The notes under the pieces are model-generated. The model was not told where the DNA came from. It saw only the letters and a program-made list of their open reading frames with translations, and searched no databases. Below, piece by piece: positions 14,701 through 59,239 of a stretch of DNA of 64,000 bases (the first letter of the stretch is position 1; the number at the start of each line of letters is the position of its first letter). Location of the stretch: NCBI RefSeq assembly GCF_040054535.1, contig NC_090787.1, forward strand, positions 15,721,501 to 15,785,500, written 5' to 3'. The DNA is from Antennarius striatus (Eukaryota > Chordata > Actinopteri > Lophiiformes > Antennariidae). Both the position numbers and the translations under genes were made by a program.

Positions 14701-17350
14701 AAATTACACCCCTGAAATATGACACTGACCCATGCAGCTGACCCAGTGGCGTCAGTTTGAAGAGGATCAGAACAACCTGAATCAGATGGCCAAATATTTC
14801 AGCAGTCCCAGTAGGAGCCAGCCATCAGTGTACAGCCAGGATGAGATCTACTACCTCCTGGGGGAGAACAACTCCATGAAGAAACTCCTCAATGAGGTAC
14901 TGCATTGGTTTTACTCAAAATTTAAGATTCAAAGAGGAAATTGCAGGACATTAAATGGATTTAACTGAAACTCTTGAAGTTTCTTGTTGTGATATGATGC
15001 TGAATTGTGTTCTACTATTTGCAGTGCCTTGCGAAAGTATTGGCTGCCCAATAACTTTTTGAAATTTTGCCACATTTCAGGCTTCAGACTTAAAGATAAC
15101 AAACTGAAAATATTTTTTCAGGAATCAACAACATGTGAGACACAATTGTGAATTGGAACCAATTTTTATTCAACATTTAATATTGTGTTTACAAATAAAA
15201 AACTGAAAAGTAGGATGTGGAAATGTGAGACCAAATGACACACGGGTGCACTCTGTTTGTCATTGTTAGTCATTTAGGTTTACATTGGGTCATTCAGAAG
15301 TCATCAGGGAACTTCTGGAGTCGATTAGCTGAGCTGAGAGAACAGGGGGCCAATACTTTTATATAAAATGTTGAATAAATTTGGTTCCACTTCACGATTG
15401 TGTCTTACATGTTATTGATTCTTGAAAAATATTTTGAGTTTGTTATCTTTAAGTTTGAAGCCTGAAATTTGACAAAATGTCAAAAAGTTCTTGGGGGGGG
15501 CCAATACTTCCACAAGGTTCTGTAACATGAAAAAGACTGTTGGGCCTCGGTCTACGTATGTTACTCTCTACTGGGTGCCCTGCTTGGTTCGGATGTTTTT
15601 AAACTGATAAAAAACTTTGTTAACTGTGCTCTGGTATTAACCCCGAGACAAGAAAAGGTCATTCAGTAAAATGATCAAAGTAAGACTGATTTAATTGAAC
15701 ATGTGTTGAGGACTTTTGGTTTCATCAAAGGTTTGTAAATCTTTACTTCACTGTGCTTAACATGATGAATTACTTTACCTATGATTTGTGATAATGTACC
15801 TCATGCACGGGGCAGTGATGTTGTCCACTTTGTTCCCCGTCTGTGTGATATTTTCGGTCACTGCATACCAGATGTAACACAAAAAAAAAACCAACAACAC
15901 GTGACTAACGCACAAGCAATCTTTTCATGAAACCCTTCGCATGTGTTGCGAGTCTCAAAATATTTCATCTTTCTGTTTTTCGTGACAATTTCAGAAAAAT
16001 GCTGTGATCGACAGTCTGCAGGAGCAGGTGACCAACGCCAAAGATAAACTCCTGCGACTCATGTCTGCCAGCCAGACCTCCAAGGAGCAAGACATGGACT
16101 CCTCCAACACAAACCTCAACTCCTCCTCCACCCAGACCACAGAGCTGCTGTATGAAGGTCCCTGTTCTTCTCCTCTACCTGCAACAGACACCACATCCCA
16201 ACCGTCACCAGCAGATCCCTCCCCTTGTCTCGCGGTGACTGCTGCTGTTTCATCATCTGCTGTTACACCATTCTCTCAGCCTCCCTCTGCTCCAAACTCC
16301 TCCTCCCATATCGCTGCTTCCTCTGCTCTCCCTGGGGATATTCATTTGAGAGAACTTCAGAGAGGTGTTATTGCTAGGAGGAAAGACACACCTGAGTCCA
16401 GAGCCGGGGAGGACCTCAAACAGCCTTCGCCGCCCCAGCCCATTGGCTCTCTTAGGACTGCAGAAGAGACAGTTCATTTTGTCACTTCTCTTCAGTCTCA
16501 CACAGGTTCAAGCACCACTAAAGAAGAAGCTTTCAACTATCCGAGAGGCACATCATCCTTCTTGGGATCAAGTGCCAGACTGGCTGGTTTTGTTAGTCGT
16601 GAGCAGCTGCAGGAAATCCTCCAGGAGCTGAGTTTGGATGCGGTCATGGAAAGCTCACTCCGATCTCCCAACCAGACACGTAGAACACCTTCTCAGCTAA
16701 AGTTTCCTGAAGCCTCTGCCTTTTCACCTTCCTCCCTACGGACACCGCGCTCCCCTAATCCACCTGTTTATTTCCGGTACCCCAGCATCTCCCCTTATGC
16801 AATGAGGAAACGCCGTCCGCCATTTCACTCCTCCAGAAGAGGTTTGGCTTGCTCCTACGCTGATCCGGGGGCTGCTGGTTGTCGGAGGATGAGAACCACA
16901 TGTGAGCACCATAATTTAGGACAACAACCCAATGGAGTGGATGACTCCCTCCTCTGTGTTCACAACAATGACCTTGAGATGGGAGAGGCAGAGGAGAAGG
17001 GAAATGAAATGATAAAGAGATGTCATAGGTGTGTTTCAAGGTCCCACAGATGTTCAGCCTTCCACTGCGCAGAACACAATCCGTCATCTCCACCGGATGT
17101 GGAAGCAGGAAGTGAGAATGAGCATCACCGTAGACACATCAGGGACTCCTGTGGGTCCTGGGACTCGGACTCTAGCAGCTCGACCGACTACTGTTACTAC
17201 CACCGACCCTACTGTGATTCCTGCCTGCAGCGAGGCACTCTGCTGTCCTCAGACAGTTCCTCAAATTCCTCTGACAGCGAGTATGAAGACCTGTATCACT
17301 CCCCACATCCTGTTGTGTTCAAAGACGATATCAAACCCACATTTGTATGA
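8717..17350 (+). CDS. gpr156: Probable G-protein coupled receptor 156 (orphan class C GPCR)
   Basis: Nine coding exons: 8717-8833, 11689-11816, 11901-12036, 12116-12226, 12356-12481, 12676-12771, 13944-14180, 14738-14896, 15995-17350. All junctions are GT-AG with matching phases, giving 821 aa (human about 814, from memory). The N-terminus MEAELNCSSRCD resembles human MEPEINCSELCD. There is no Venus-flytrap domain, as in GPR156. Seven membrane segments span about 52-315; IVKMSSPNLNVLTLFGS after TM1 and the FGPILGKTWRLYRVF loop are family hallmarks. A coiled coil (about 368-392, AVIDSLQEQVTNAKDKLLRLM-like) follows. The last exon encodes a long Ser/Pro-rich cytoplasmic tail with HRPYCDSC and the conserved end FKDDIKPTFV. 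Known role: constitutively Gi-coupled, needed for stereocilia orientation of hair cells. Intron 1 contains a complete TRIM gene. Start: the first ATG after the 8674 acceptor, matching the human start. Confidence 0.95.
9300..9412 (+). other. Putative 5' UTR exon of the nested TRIM gene
   Basis: The sequence ends in aagtgag followed by a strong donor gtgagt at 9413-9418. The TRIM coding exon is preceded by a good acceptor (tgtgttcccag, ending 9780). The pair would remove a 368-base intron just upstream of the ATG. The 5' end and the transcription start are not determinable from sequence; 9300 is only a guess. Confidence 0.35.
9783..11435 (+). CDS. TRIM-family RING-type E3 ubiquitin ligase, class IV (PRY-SPRY)
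   Basis: Single uninterrupted 550-codon CDS. RING C3HC4 finger: C15, C18, C30, H32, C35, C38, C51, C54 (CPIC...CGHNFCRDC...CPVC). A B-box-1-like Cys/His cluster spans about 117-143 and a B-box 2 about 152-188 (CKKHGKPLDLFC...CQLC...GHKAH). A coiled coil covers about 195-300, and a PRY-SPRY domain about 365-546 (LVLSEDRKQV; GRFYFEVQV; WDIGVG; GYWALGL; VGVYVDMEWGQVSFYN). These are the signatures of TRIM25/TRIM39/A33-like fish proteins, which ubiquitinate targets and often act in antiviral innate immunity. Orthology is unclear, so no symbol is given. An in-frame ATG at 9771 lies before the acceptor AG at 9779-9780, so 9783 (MAAVSCVLSEEQ) is the better start. The gene sits in gpr156 intron 1, same strand, and looks intact rather than pseudogenic. 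Confidence 0.92.
   Translation: MAAVSCVLSEEQLQCPICLDLLTQPVSTPCGHNFCRDCIEGYWQSAHLSHCPVCKQRFDRLPQFKINILISEVLSQFKKTSEKKDENAVRAADRHGGCHEVVSCDVNVGKRGKALKSCLECLASFCKTHLEPHNTFKNHHLIDPTVELLNGVCKKHGKPLDLFCNTDGTCVCQLCIRKGHKAHNAVPIGEVSRDRRAQIGRLTTEVEELISSRLQKISEINQIVELSKGNMEKETKENLRVFNKLLLLVQRGQAEAVEAIGVRQKQVESKAGGLIVELKQEMEDLRQRHAELECLSQTNDDFYLLQNFPTLSRLPAIKDWFDARVEGDVYMGLVRTAVTETVWQIEMRVKAEMSTLSKVELQRARQYAADVTLDSNSAHPKLVLSEDRKQVYHGDEALRLSDNPQRFYPGVSVLGKEGFCSGRFYFEVQVKGKTEWDIGVGLESVNRKGGNTLNPENGYWALGLRKDRSFWALSSTPTCVMLVEEPQIVGVYVDMEWGQVSFYNVDTASHIYSFTGYTFNERLFPYFNPRRNHCGLNSAPLIILTVTNTG
11519..11524 (+). terminator. Polyadenylation signal AATAAA of the nested TRIM gene
   Basis: The canonical hexamer lies 84 bases after the TRIM stop codon and about 165 bases before gpr156 exon 2. 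Use of this site by gpr156 pre-mRNA would truncate gpr156. Confidence 0.7.
15022..15523. mobile_element. Internally deleted Tc1-like MITE in gpr156 intron 8
   Basis: The left end cagtgccttgcgaaagtatt (15022-15041) and the right end ggccaatacttccacaaggt (about 15499-15518) are imperfect inverted copies. The inversion extends through long subterminal arms: gccacatttcaggcttcaga on the left versus tttgaagcctgaaatttgac on the right. I recognise this as the common fish Tc1 family whose full copies begin CAGTGCCTTGCGAAAGTATT. Here about 500 bp remain, with no transposase. Confidence 0.85.
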
Positions 17351-18068
17351 CCAAAAGTTAACCACACTTTACATGTTCATCCATTTCTACCACATGTATT
17401 TATGTGCTAAGTGTTGTATAATATTGAATTTGAGGTTTAACACTCTTGAAGTTCAGTGTTCACAAAGTTGATGTGCATCTATCACTGAGAATTCTTTTAA
17501 TTTAACACTCACTAAGAATGTGCTTTGCATTCTTCTTGAAAAGAGTCTTCACATTGGTTAAAGAGGATCCTTAGCTTATTAAACTGTTCGGGCTTCTGTG
17601 GTTCTTTTTTTGTTTTTTGACAAACTTATGGCGTGATCTCCATATGTCTGCTGTCAGGTAGAATTCCATGTGACATTCCAACAATGGCCGACTATTAGAG
17701 TGAAAGCCTAGAAATCTAAATCAATGGCTTTTACAGGAAAACTGATGGATTTTATATAAACACTTTATTTATTTAGTTATTTATTTGTATATGTGTTGTT
17801 GTGTGCTCAGTCTCATTTTTACTGAATTTGCACAGCATTCCTTAAAAAGAATAAGGGACGTGTGCATTAGTTGGTTTACTATTTTTTTTATTTCTAATTT
17901 CCTAAATTGTTCCCATAATGGTCAATGGTCAATTATTACTGTCAGGTGCTTCTAGTCTGTAGCTGATATATGGAACACTACATCCACACTGTCAGACCTC
18001 TTGATGGTATCACAACACTGTTATGGTTTTTACTATTACAATTCATTTCTCATTATTATGAGAACAAG
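17351..18068 (+). other. gpr156 3' UTR and adjacent intergenic DNA
   Basis: The sequence after the gpr156 stop is AT-rich with no further reading frame. The best polyadenylation candidate is the variant hexamer ATTAAA at 17578-17583. No canonical AATAAA lies nearby, so the true 3' end is uncertain. Confidence 0.45.
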
Positions 18069-18071
18069 TGT

Positions 18072-18120
<49 letters not shown>

Positions 18121-18152
18121 TGCGTGTGTGTGCGCGTGTGCGTGTGTGTGTG
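18069..18152. repeat. (TG)n / (TGCG)n microsatellite
   Basis: A TG run passes into six TGCG tetranucleotides and back to TG. Frames here are artefacts. Confidence 0.95.
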
Positions 18153-19799
18153 CATTGACTGGCTTGTCATCAACCTTGACTGTGAAGTACAAATTAAAAA
18201 GACCTTTAGTTGCCTTTCTATGATAAGTAACATGTTTATAAATGTACTGAATTAAAGTGCTTATTCTCTCCATGTGACTTAAACCAGGACCACTGTATTG
18301 GAGGGAGTTGCTTAAGGTGAAATGTTTTTCTACAATGTGCATACTTATCTTATTTCCAAAACTCTTTTAAAAAAAATATTCCTCCTTTTTGTGATGGTCC
18401 CTCTCTTTCTCCTAGTATCTCTATCCTGTCTGTCTATTCCTTTCTTCTGTTAATGGAAAAATGTGTGTTTGCTGGGGGAGGTGTTGTTATATGAAGGGTA
18501 AAACAGCATCTCACATTACTTACACTCTGTTGCCTGTTTTTGAAATGCTTCTGTGCTTCATTCTGGATGTGTACCATTGAAGACAGCCTCGGAGTGATTC
18601 CCTTTGATAAAGAGAATAACATATATATAAATAGACCACACAAAAGGCAGAATGCCGGCATCAGTGTGCAGCAGGATAGCCTTTCCTTGCTTGCTTAGGA
18701 AGGTGAGTGATCGGCATTCTGTTCAAGATGGGGAATACCTACATGTTGAATTTTGGAATACAAATAACTATAAACCATCATGACTGTATTCTTGAACATT
18801 TAGTACGGTAAATTAATAAAATTGGGAAATTAGTTCTGAATGGATTTGATTCTTATCAAGTGGTTTTATGTCACTGCAGAAACATAAATGATGCTACATT
18901 ACCAGATAGTCTATCATAATGGAATTGTAAATTATAGGTCAAATAATATAATGGTTAAATAGAATTGACTCAGGTGAAACCTAGGGAGACAAAATAAATA
19001 TTTTACTTATATGTTCTTTGTTTTTTAAACATTTTTTCATGTTGCCACACTGTGAAAAACTAATTAAAAATTACTTACAAATGAAAGTTATATGTTCTTT
19101 TGTTTTGTTTAAATGTGTTTGTTGGTTTGACAGCAGGATGGCACTACTACTACTACTACTAGTAGTAGTGGACACATTTTCATGACGCTTGGGAGAGATC
19201 ATGGGTCCTGGCTCAAAATATAATTTATATTTTGGTGCAGATTTTGGTGTGAATTGATTTTCTTAATTTTCATTTAACATTCTCCATTAATTTAATACAT
19301 TTCTCAGGATACAAGATATGATATTAATGAAAAATCAGACCTAGTGTATCCATGGGGTTGGTATTTAGGGGTACAAAGTCTGGATCCATGATATCTAAAT
19401 GGTTGGCTTTTAAACTCATACTAATTGAATTGTATGAACATTTACCTCCCAGAATGACCTTTAAATAATACAGTCCAATGCCATGGCTGGTTAAATTTTG
19501 TTACATAATACAGCAATGCAAAATAAAAATAAAATACATGTTGGCATTGAATGTGCAAGAAAAAAAACAGAAGGAAAAACAAATTACTGGCTTAAGTTAT
19601 TTATTTACCAAACATAAAGCCCTTTGTGAAAAAATATAAAGCCGCCTTGTCAGAAACGACCAGGGTAGTATATAACCCATAGCGACATAGAGGTAAAATG
19701 CTTAATGGATAGTCGTAGTGAAAGAAAACAACACATTTATGCACACGTAATTTTTCAATAACTTTATTTAGAATTATGAAAGTTGTTACGTCAGGAGAG
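18153..19799. other. Intergenic DNA between gpr156 and gsk3b
   Basis: AT-rich with no coding frame. It contains a short (ACT)n/(AGT)n palindrome at 19143-19169. No RNA gene or mobile-element end recognised. Confidence 0.5.
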
Positions 19800-46689
<26,890 letters not shown>

Positions 46690-48625
46690 GCCCGCAGAGC
46701 CTCCCCGCCCTGCCCCGGGCTCAGCCCCAGCTCACGGCCTCTCCACTGCCTCGGCCGGGGGGTGAGCTCCGCTTGGCTCTGCTCTGTCCTGCTCCTCCTC
46801 CACGACAGCAGCAGAGTGATGCTGACGCAGTCCGGGTTCAACAGCTAGCCAACAGCCCAATGCCATGATCACAAACCAAGCGTCCCCCCCGATCCCCGAC
46901 CGACCCGTCATCCAGCTGTTTGAACTGTTCTCCATCCTTCGTCAAAGACATCTCTCTGCGCCCTTTCAACAGGGGAAGTGAACAGAGGTGTTCCTATTGA
47001 TAAAGTACACTGTACATGTATACACAATGCTAGCCTGCTATTGTTTGTAAGAGGACAATCTGTAGAAAACGTCTGAAGCTGTTCCTCTTGGCCCTTCCCC
47101 CCTGATCTCTACATTTCTTTCATTTTTCTGTAACCTAAACCTTTACCTCTGACCCCTGTGACCTCCCCGGTTCCTCCTGTAGTGCATGGCCTGAGTATGG
47201 TTAGGATCACCCGGAGAATTCCCCCCGCCGCCACCACCTCCCTCCCCCACTTTATCTCACTTTTCACATCCAAGGCATGAGGCTCATGCACGGGTAAAAC
47301 ACACACACGCGCGCTCTCATGAATGCACATACACACACACACACACACGAATGCATGATGAACCTGATGTATGTGGAAAGAAGCAGTCCTCTCGCAGAGG
47401 GGGTAATATTTGTTTCTTTGCCTGGGGTTGTTTTTAAATGGTTGGCAAGCTGTTTTAATCCACCTTGTTTTTAATTTTTTTTAATTTTTTTGGTTTTGTA
47501 CACCTGGGCAGACTTTTTTTTTTAGAATTGCCATGTGCGATGGATGTGACACGTATCTGGTCCTGTGTGCTTGTATAATATATACATAGAATACAAAACA
47601 AACATGCATTACATACACAGTTTATATATTACTTTTCTTTATGTATAAAAAGTATATATAGATGTATATTAACTAAAATGGTTCAGAAATCATTTATGGT
47701 GAGCTCATATCTGGCAGAGCAGTGGCAATATTTGCTGCTGCCTAAAGACAATAGATTTAGATCATGTGGTGTTTTTGTTTTCTGTTCTTATTGGCTGGAG
47801 TGATCGATTCCAGCAGCCACTTCCCTGTTCTCTTGTGTTGTCTGTACTAAGACTGTAGATGGATTTAGGGCACCGCTCTATTCTCTATCTTTGTACCTGT
47901 CTATAACAGTGTTTCCGTGGCAGTGCAGTTTCTAGACAAGCACCTTTTTCATTGTCTAGCTCTCTGTGAACAATTTGAGATGTTTTTTTAAACACGTTCC
48001 TCTCCTCCACTCTCCCCGAGAAGTCCCAGCGGATCGCTGTTTTCGGCGGCCTGTCTTGTGTTGTGACCACTGACTGAAGTGTTAGCGTGTCCCCCCCTGC
48101 CCCCTTCCTTCCACTGGCCATACATAGAGCCACCCGGTACAGTCTTATTTACAGAGAATACTCATGACATTTAAAATAAAAATTTTAAAAAAAGAAAAGA
48201 AAAAGATGGATTTGTAAATACAGTATAAAGGCTCCTCACCAAAATTCTGACATGTATGTTGTTTTTTTTAATGTTTTTTTTTTTCTTTTCCCATGTTGTG
48301 TTCAAGGTATGTATATATATGCAGACCCATGTACTGTTTATGAACAAGAACAAAGATGATAAAGGGTAGAGAAAGAAATATTGATTTAACAAAAAAAAAA
48401 ACAGGGCAAATCTGATGTTGTTAATGGATATTGTAGATGATGGTGATGATCAGCTTTATCCAGCCATATGTTCAATCTCACCTGTACAGTACAGTAGATG
48501 ACAGCTGTATTATTGTAACAAGAACTAGTCATGTATAGTGTAACTATAGTTTGGAGTGCCTTTGCTTTCATACACCTTCGCCTTGTTCCCCCCTTCTCGA
48601 CTGGCCCTCACCATTACCACCCCCA

Positions 48626-48628
<3 letters not shown>

Positions 48629-48658
<30 letters not shown>
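48629..48658. repeat. (CA)n microsatellite in gsk3b 3' UTR
   Basis: Perfect 30-bp CA run. A second, imperfect CA/CG run lies at 47300-47348. Confidence 0.95.
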
Positions 48659-49598
48659 AGATATTGTGACTCTCCCTTCGGTGCTGTTGAATGTCCTGCA
48701 ACACACTCACATGTGCATACTTGATCTTCAGCCCCCGTCACTCACAAGGCTTTCCCTTCTTCATTGCACACTTAATCGAATCTACAAACATGAATTCTAA
48801 GAATATTTTCCTCGTCTAAAGATGCAGCAGACACGTGTTTATTGTAGATGTTTTATTTTGGACTGACATGCAGACGCATGCATGTACGTGACCGTCCTGG
48901 CACAGACTCCGGGGCATGAAGTGAGTGAGTGGGTGGGTGGGTGGTTGTGAACGCAGCAGGGGCTGTAAAGGCCTCATATACTGTATATATACAATACAGT
49001 ACAGTTTCTGTATTACTCAGTGTTGGTTCTGTTACCAAAGCCAGACAATGTAGTTGTGATGAGCCATCCTCAGATGCAGTCGTGTGTTCTGTCACTTCCT
49101 CTCATGCTGAATAATTTGTCTCCCTGTCCTCTTGCTTGTTCTCCTCCCTTCCTGCATATTCGGGGGGGGGGGGGGTTCAGTAGCACCTAAGGGTTCGAGT
49201 CATGTAGCCTCTCCCCTGTCTCTTGCTTGCTGTAATAATGCATTCATGAATATGATGCTACCACACAATAATTTTATCGCCTCACCCTACCCATAACTCC
49301 AGTTCAATAAAAACACCACAAAGGTTACCAAAAAAAGATGAGCAAGTATATATGCTAGTAATAATGATTTATTCTAGCATATAAACAAGTAACTGGGGTT
49401 AAAGAAAAGAATCATAAAAAATGCTACAAAAACACCTTGTATAACAGTACTACTACTTGAATGCCTCTGTTTGTGACTGATGTTTTTGTTTTGTTTTTCT
49501 TTTTTTTTGTCCTGTGAAGGTATGCTAAATGTGCACCTCTGTAAATATTCCTTCTGCGTGCTCTGAGGAATAGTTCCCTGGTACTGTAATTTGCATTA

Positions 49599-49604
49599 AA
49601 TAAA
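49599..49604 (+). terminator. gsk3b: Distal polyadenylation signal AATAAA of gsk3b
   Basis: The hexamer lies in 'gcattaaataaagagtagga', the last canonical signal before the convergent gene. I take cleavage as about 49,615-49,630. Confidence 0.6.
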
Positions 49605-49625
49605 GAGTAGGATAGCCTGGAAATG

Positions 49626-50942
49626 ATCAAGCACTGTCTCTTCTATCTGTTATTTCTTCATATGAAGCAAACTAGTCTGCAAAAGTGCAATGCCGTACGT
49701 ACAGGCATCACACTAACACAATAACCCAACATACTCAAAGCTAATATGCTACTGCAGAGCAGGTGTAATGTGTAACATGTTTATTGTTGCAGTTTGGCAT
49801 GTTGGCATACTAATGTTTGATAACTAGAAGTCCACTCGGTAGAGTATGCACCTCTTCCAAGGCCCAACAGGCCACTTTTCTTTCAAGCTGACCATTGTGT
49901 TTCCTGTCTGCGCCATTACGACTGCCTTTAGAGCTCTAACAGGATTCCACAGCCACTGGGCACATACCCAACACCTCCATATTTCATTAAAATCTTCCCT
50001 AGTTTAAGGATAAATTGTAAAAAAAATACTGGAAAAGTCTGATTTCACAACATTAAAGGAATCACTCAATATGCCCCTTCCACTCAAAGTTGTTTCAACA
50101 GTACATGGCCAAAACCCTTCAGCCATTTTCATGTTAAAACAAGAACAGATTTGTGAACCTGCCTCTTTTATCCAGAACCATGCCAAAATTTTATGAGTTG
50201 GCTCTTCGAGTTCAATTAAAATGAATTTTAAATTACATTAAAAAACAGAACAACACTTGGCTTCAGTAATTAGCACTTAAAAAAACAAAAGCACACCTGA
50301 AGCCAAAAGGAATCTAATAAGTCAGGGATCACTAAAGTTGGTAAAATGCATCCAAAGTGGTTGACAAACCAACACTGCAAGTTATTATTGACGGCAATCA
50401 GTGTGTGTGATTGAAGCTCACAAACTCCAAAGTTAACAGCTTGTGAATTTGGTTGTGGAGAATAACAACACACTCCAACATTCATCCCATTATTCATGCA
50501 CGTCCACAGATATTTGTTGCTTTATAAAAGGCTTCTGTCACACTGTTTTTGTTTTTGAACTGTCAAGTCCATGCCTGAAGTTTTATACAAAACATGACCC
50601 TAGACCAGTTGTTTTAGCCTTTATCTTCATATCGCCACACGGGAGCGGTGTTTGTCGTCTTATGAAGTCAGTGACTCCCTCACAGCATACTTTTCTTCAA
50701 CCAACCTGAGGACCACCTGTCGTTTTTATTTAAAAGAAGTGAGGTTGCATGCATGTGAAAACGCACACACAATATCATAATTAATCCCCATAATGGAGCT
50801 TGACCTTGGGGCCTGTCAGAAAAAGGGATTATCCTGTACATTTAAAATAAAATATACTGTAAATAATAATGATTATGACACTTCAATGCTTTAATAAAAT
50901 ATCTTCCACTCCATCACGTCCGTTCACAGAAGAATACAAATA
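49626..50942. other. Intergenic gap between gsk3b and cfap91 3' ends; nr1i2 absent
   Basis: The gap between the distal gsk3b polyadenylation signal and the cfap91 stop codon is about 1.3 kb. Its frames are all 75-90 codons or shorter. I see no C4 zinc-finger or nuclear-receptor ligand-binding signature, even fragmentary. In human and many vertebrates nr1i2 (PXR) lies at exactly this position. On the minus strand an AATAAA (plus TTTATT, 50725-50730) is the likely cfap91 polyadenylation signal. Confidence 0.7.
50725..50730 (-). terminator. cfap91: Polyadenylation signal of cfap91 (AATAAA on minus strand)
   Basis: Plus-strand TTTATT, about 215 bases downstream of the cfap91 stop codon. It is the only canonical minus-strand hexamer I noticed between the stop and this point. 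Confidence 0.5.
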
Positions 50943-56327
<5,385 letters not shown>

Positions 56328-56410
56328 GTTACTGAATTTAATTAAAATGAATTCAATCAAAATTAGACAGGTGTTCCTTCTCAGATGGAGACGCGTCCTC
56401 TGGCGCCGTT

Positions 56411-56424
56411 GTAACCATGGAGAC
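56411..56424 (-). promoter_or_regulatory. cfap91: RFX-type X-box in the cfap91 promoter
   Basis: The plus strand reads gtaaccatggagac; the minus strand reads GTCTCCATGGTTAC. This matches the RFX X-box consensus GTNRCC-N(0-3)-RGYAAC in its common ciliary form GTNTCCATGGNAAC at nearly every position. It lies 84-97 bases upstream of the cfap91 ATG. RFX2/3 with FOXJ1 are established regulators of ciliary genes, which fits the encoded axonemal protein. Confidence 0.7.
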
Positions 56425-56985
56425 GATAAACAAAAAGTCTGAAAGAGGTGAAGCGCTCTTAGAAAGGGAACCAAAGAAACGAAAACATACAAAGGTCCTT
56501 CAAAAAAACACCCAGACAAACTGTACAAATTGAATTTTTTAAAATGCCTTATTTTATACGCCGTTGCGAGATTCAGAGGACTTAATCGGGATCTGGGATC
56601 GATTATGTATGTATGCGTTTGAACTAGTAACTAGAGTGTGCTTTCTTAATTTCCCTTCGGAGATCAAACCAGTATATAAAATTAAAATAAATAAATAAAT
56701 AAATAAGTAAAAATTTAAAATAACAGTACTGTTCGGCCACACAGATAAACTTTGTATTGTTTATTTTTTATAACACTCTTGTTATAAGAATGTTTTAATA
56801 AACCATTAGTGACATAAAATCAAATACAAATGTGGATCAACATTTCTTTTCTCGCTTTTACTCATTTTTTGGAGACATGTTCAATGACTCATTCATTTAT
56901 GCATTCCTTCTTTATTTCTTCTTTATTTAAAGCTAATTTTGAGGTAAACAGGAAGTCAGCATTATCGAAGGGAAACAGTGTGCAT

Positions 56986-59239
<2,254 letters not shown>

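Larger units (their letters stand above)
46690..49625 (+). other. gsk3b: gsk3b 3' UTR, about 2.9 kb
   Basis: Non-coding sequence after the stop with three candidate polyadenylation signals: AATAAA at 48175-48180, 49306-49311 and 49599-49604. Two Pumilio-type octamers TGTAAATA lie at 48213-48220 and 49540-49547, the second about 50 bases before the distal signal. U-rich stretches are frequent. A CA microsatellite (48629-48658) and a G-run (49162-49174) are included. A long 3' UTR is also typical of mammalian GSK3B, which is known to be heavily regulated after transcription. Confidence 0.6.
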
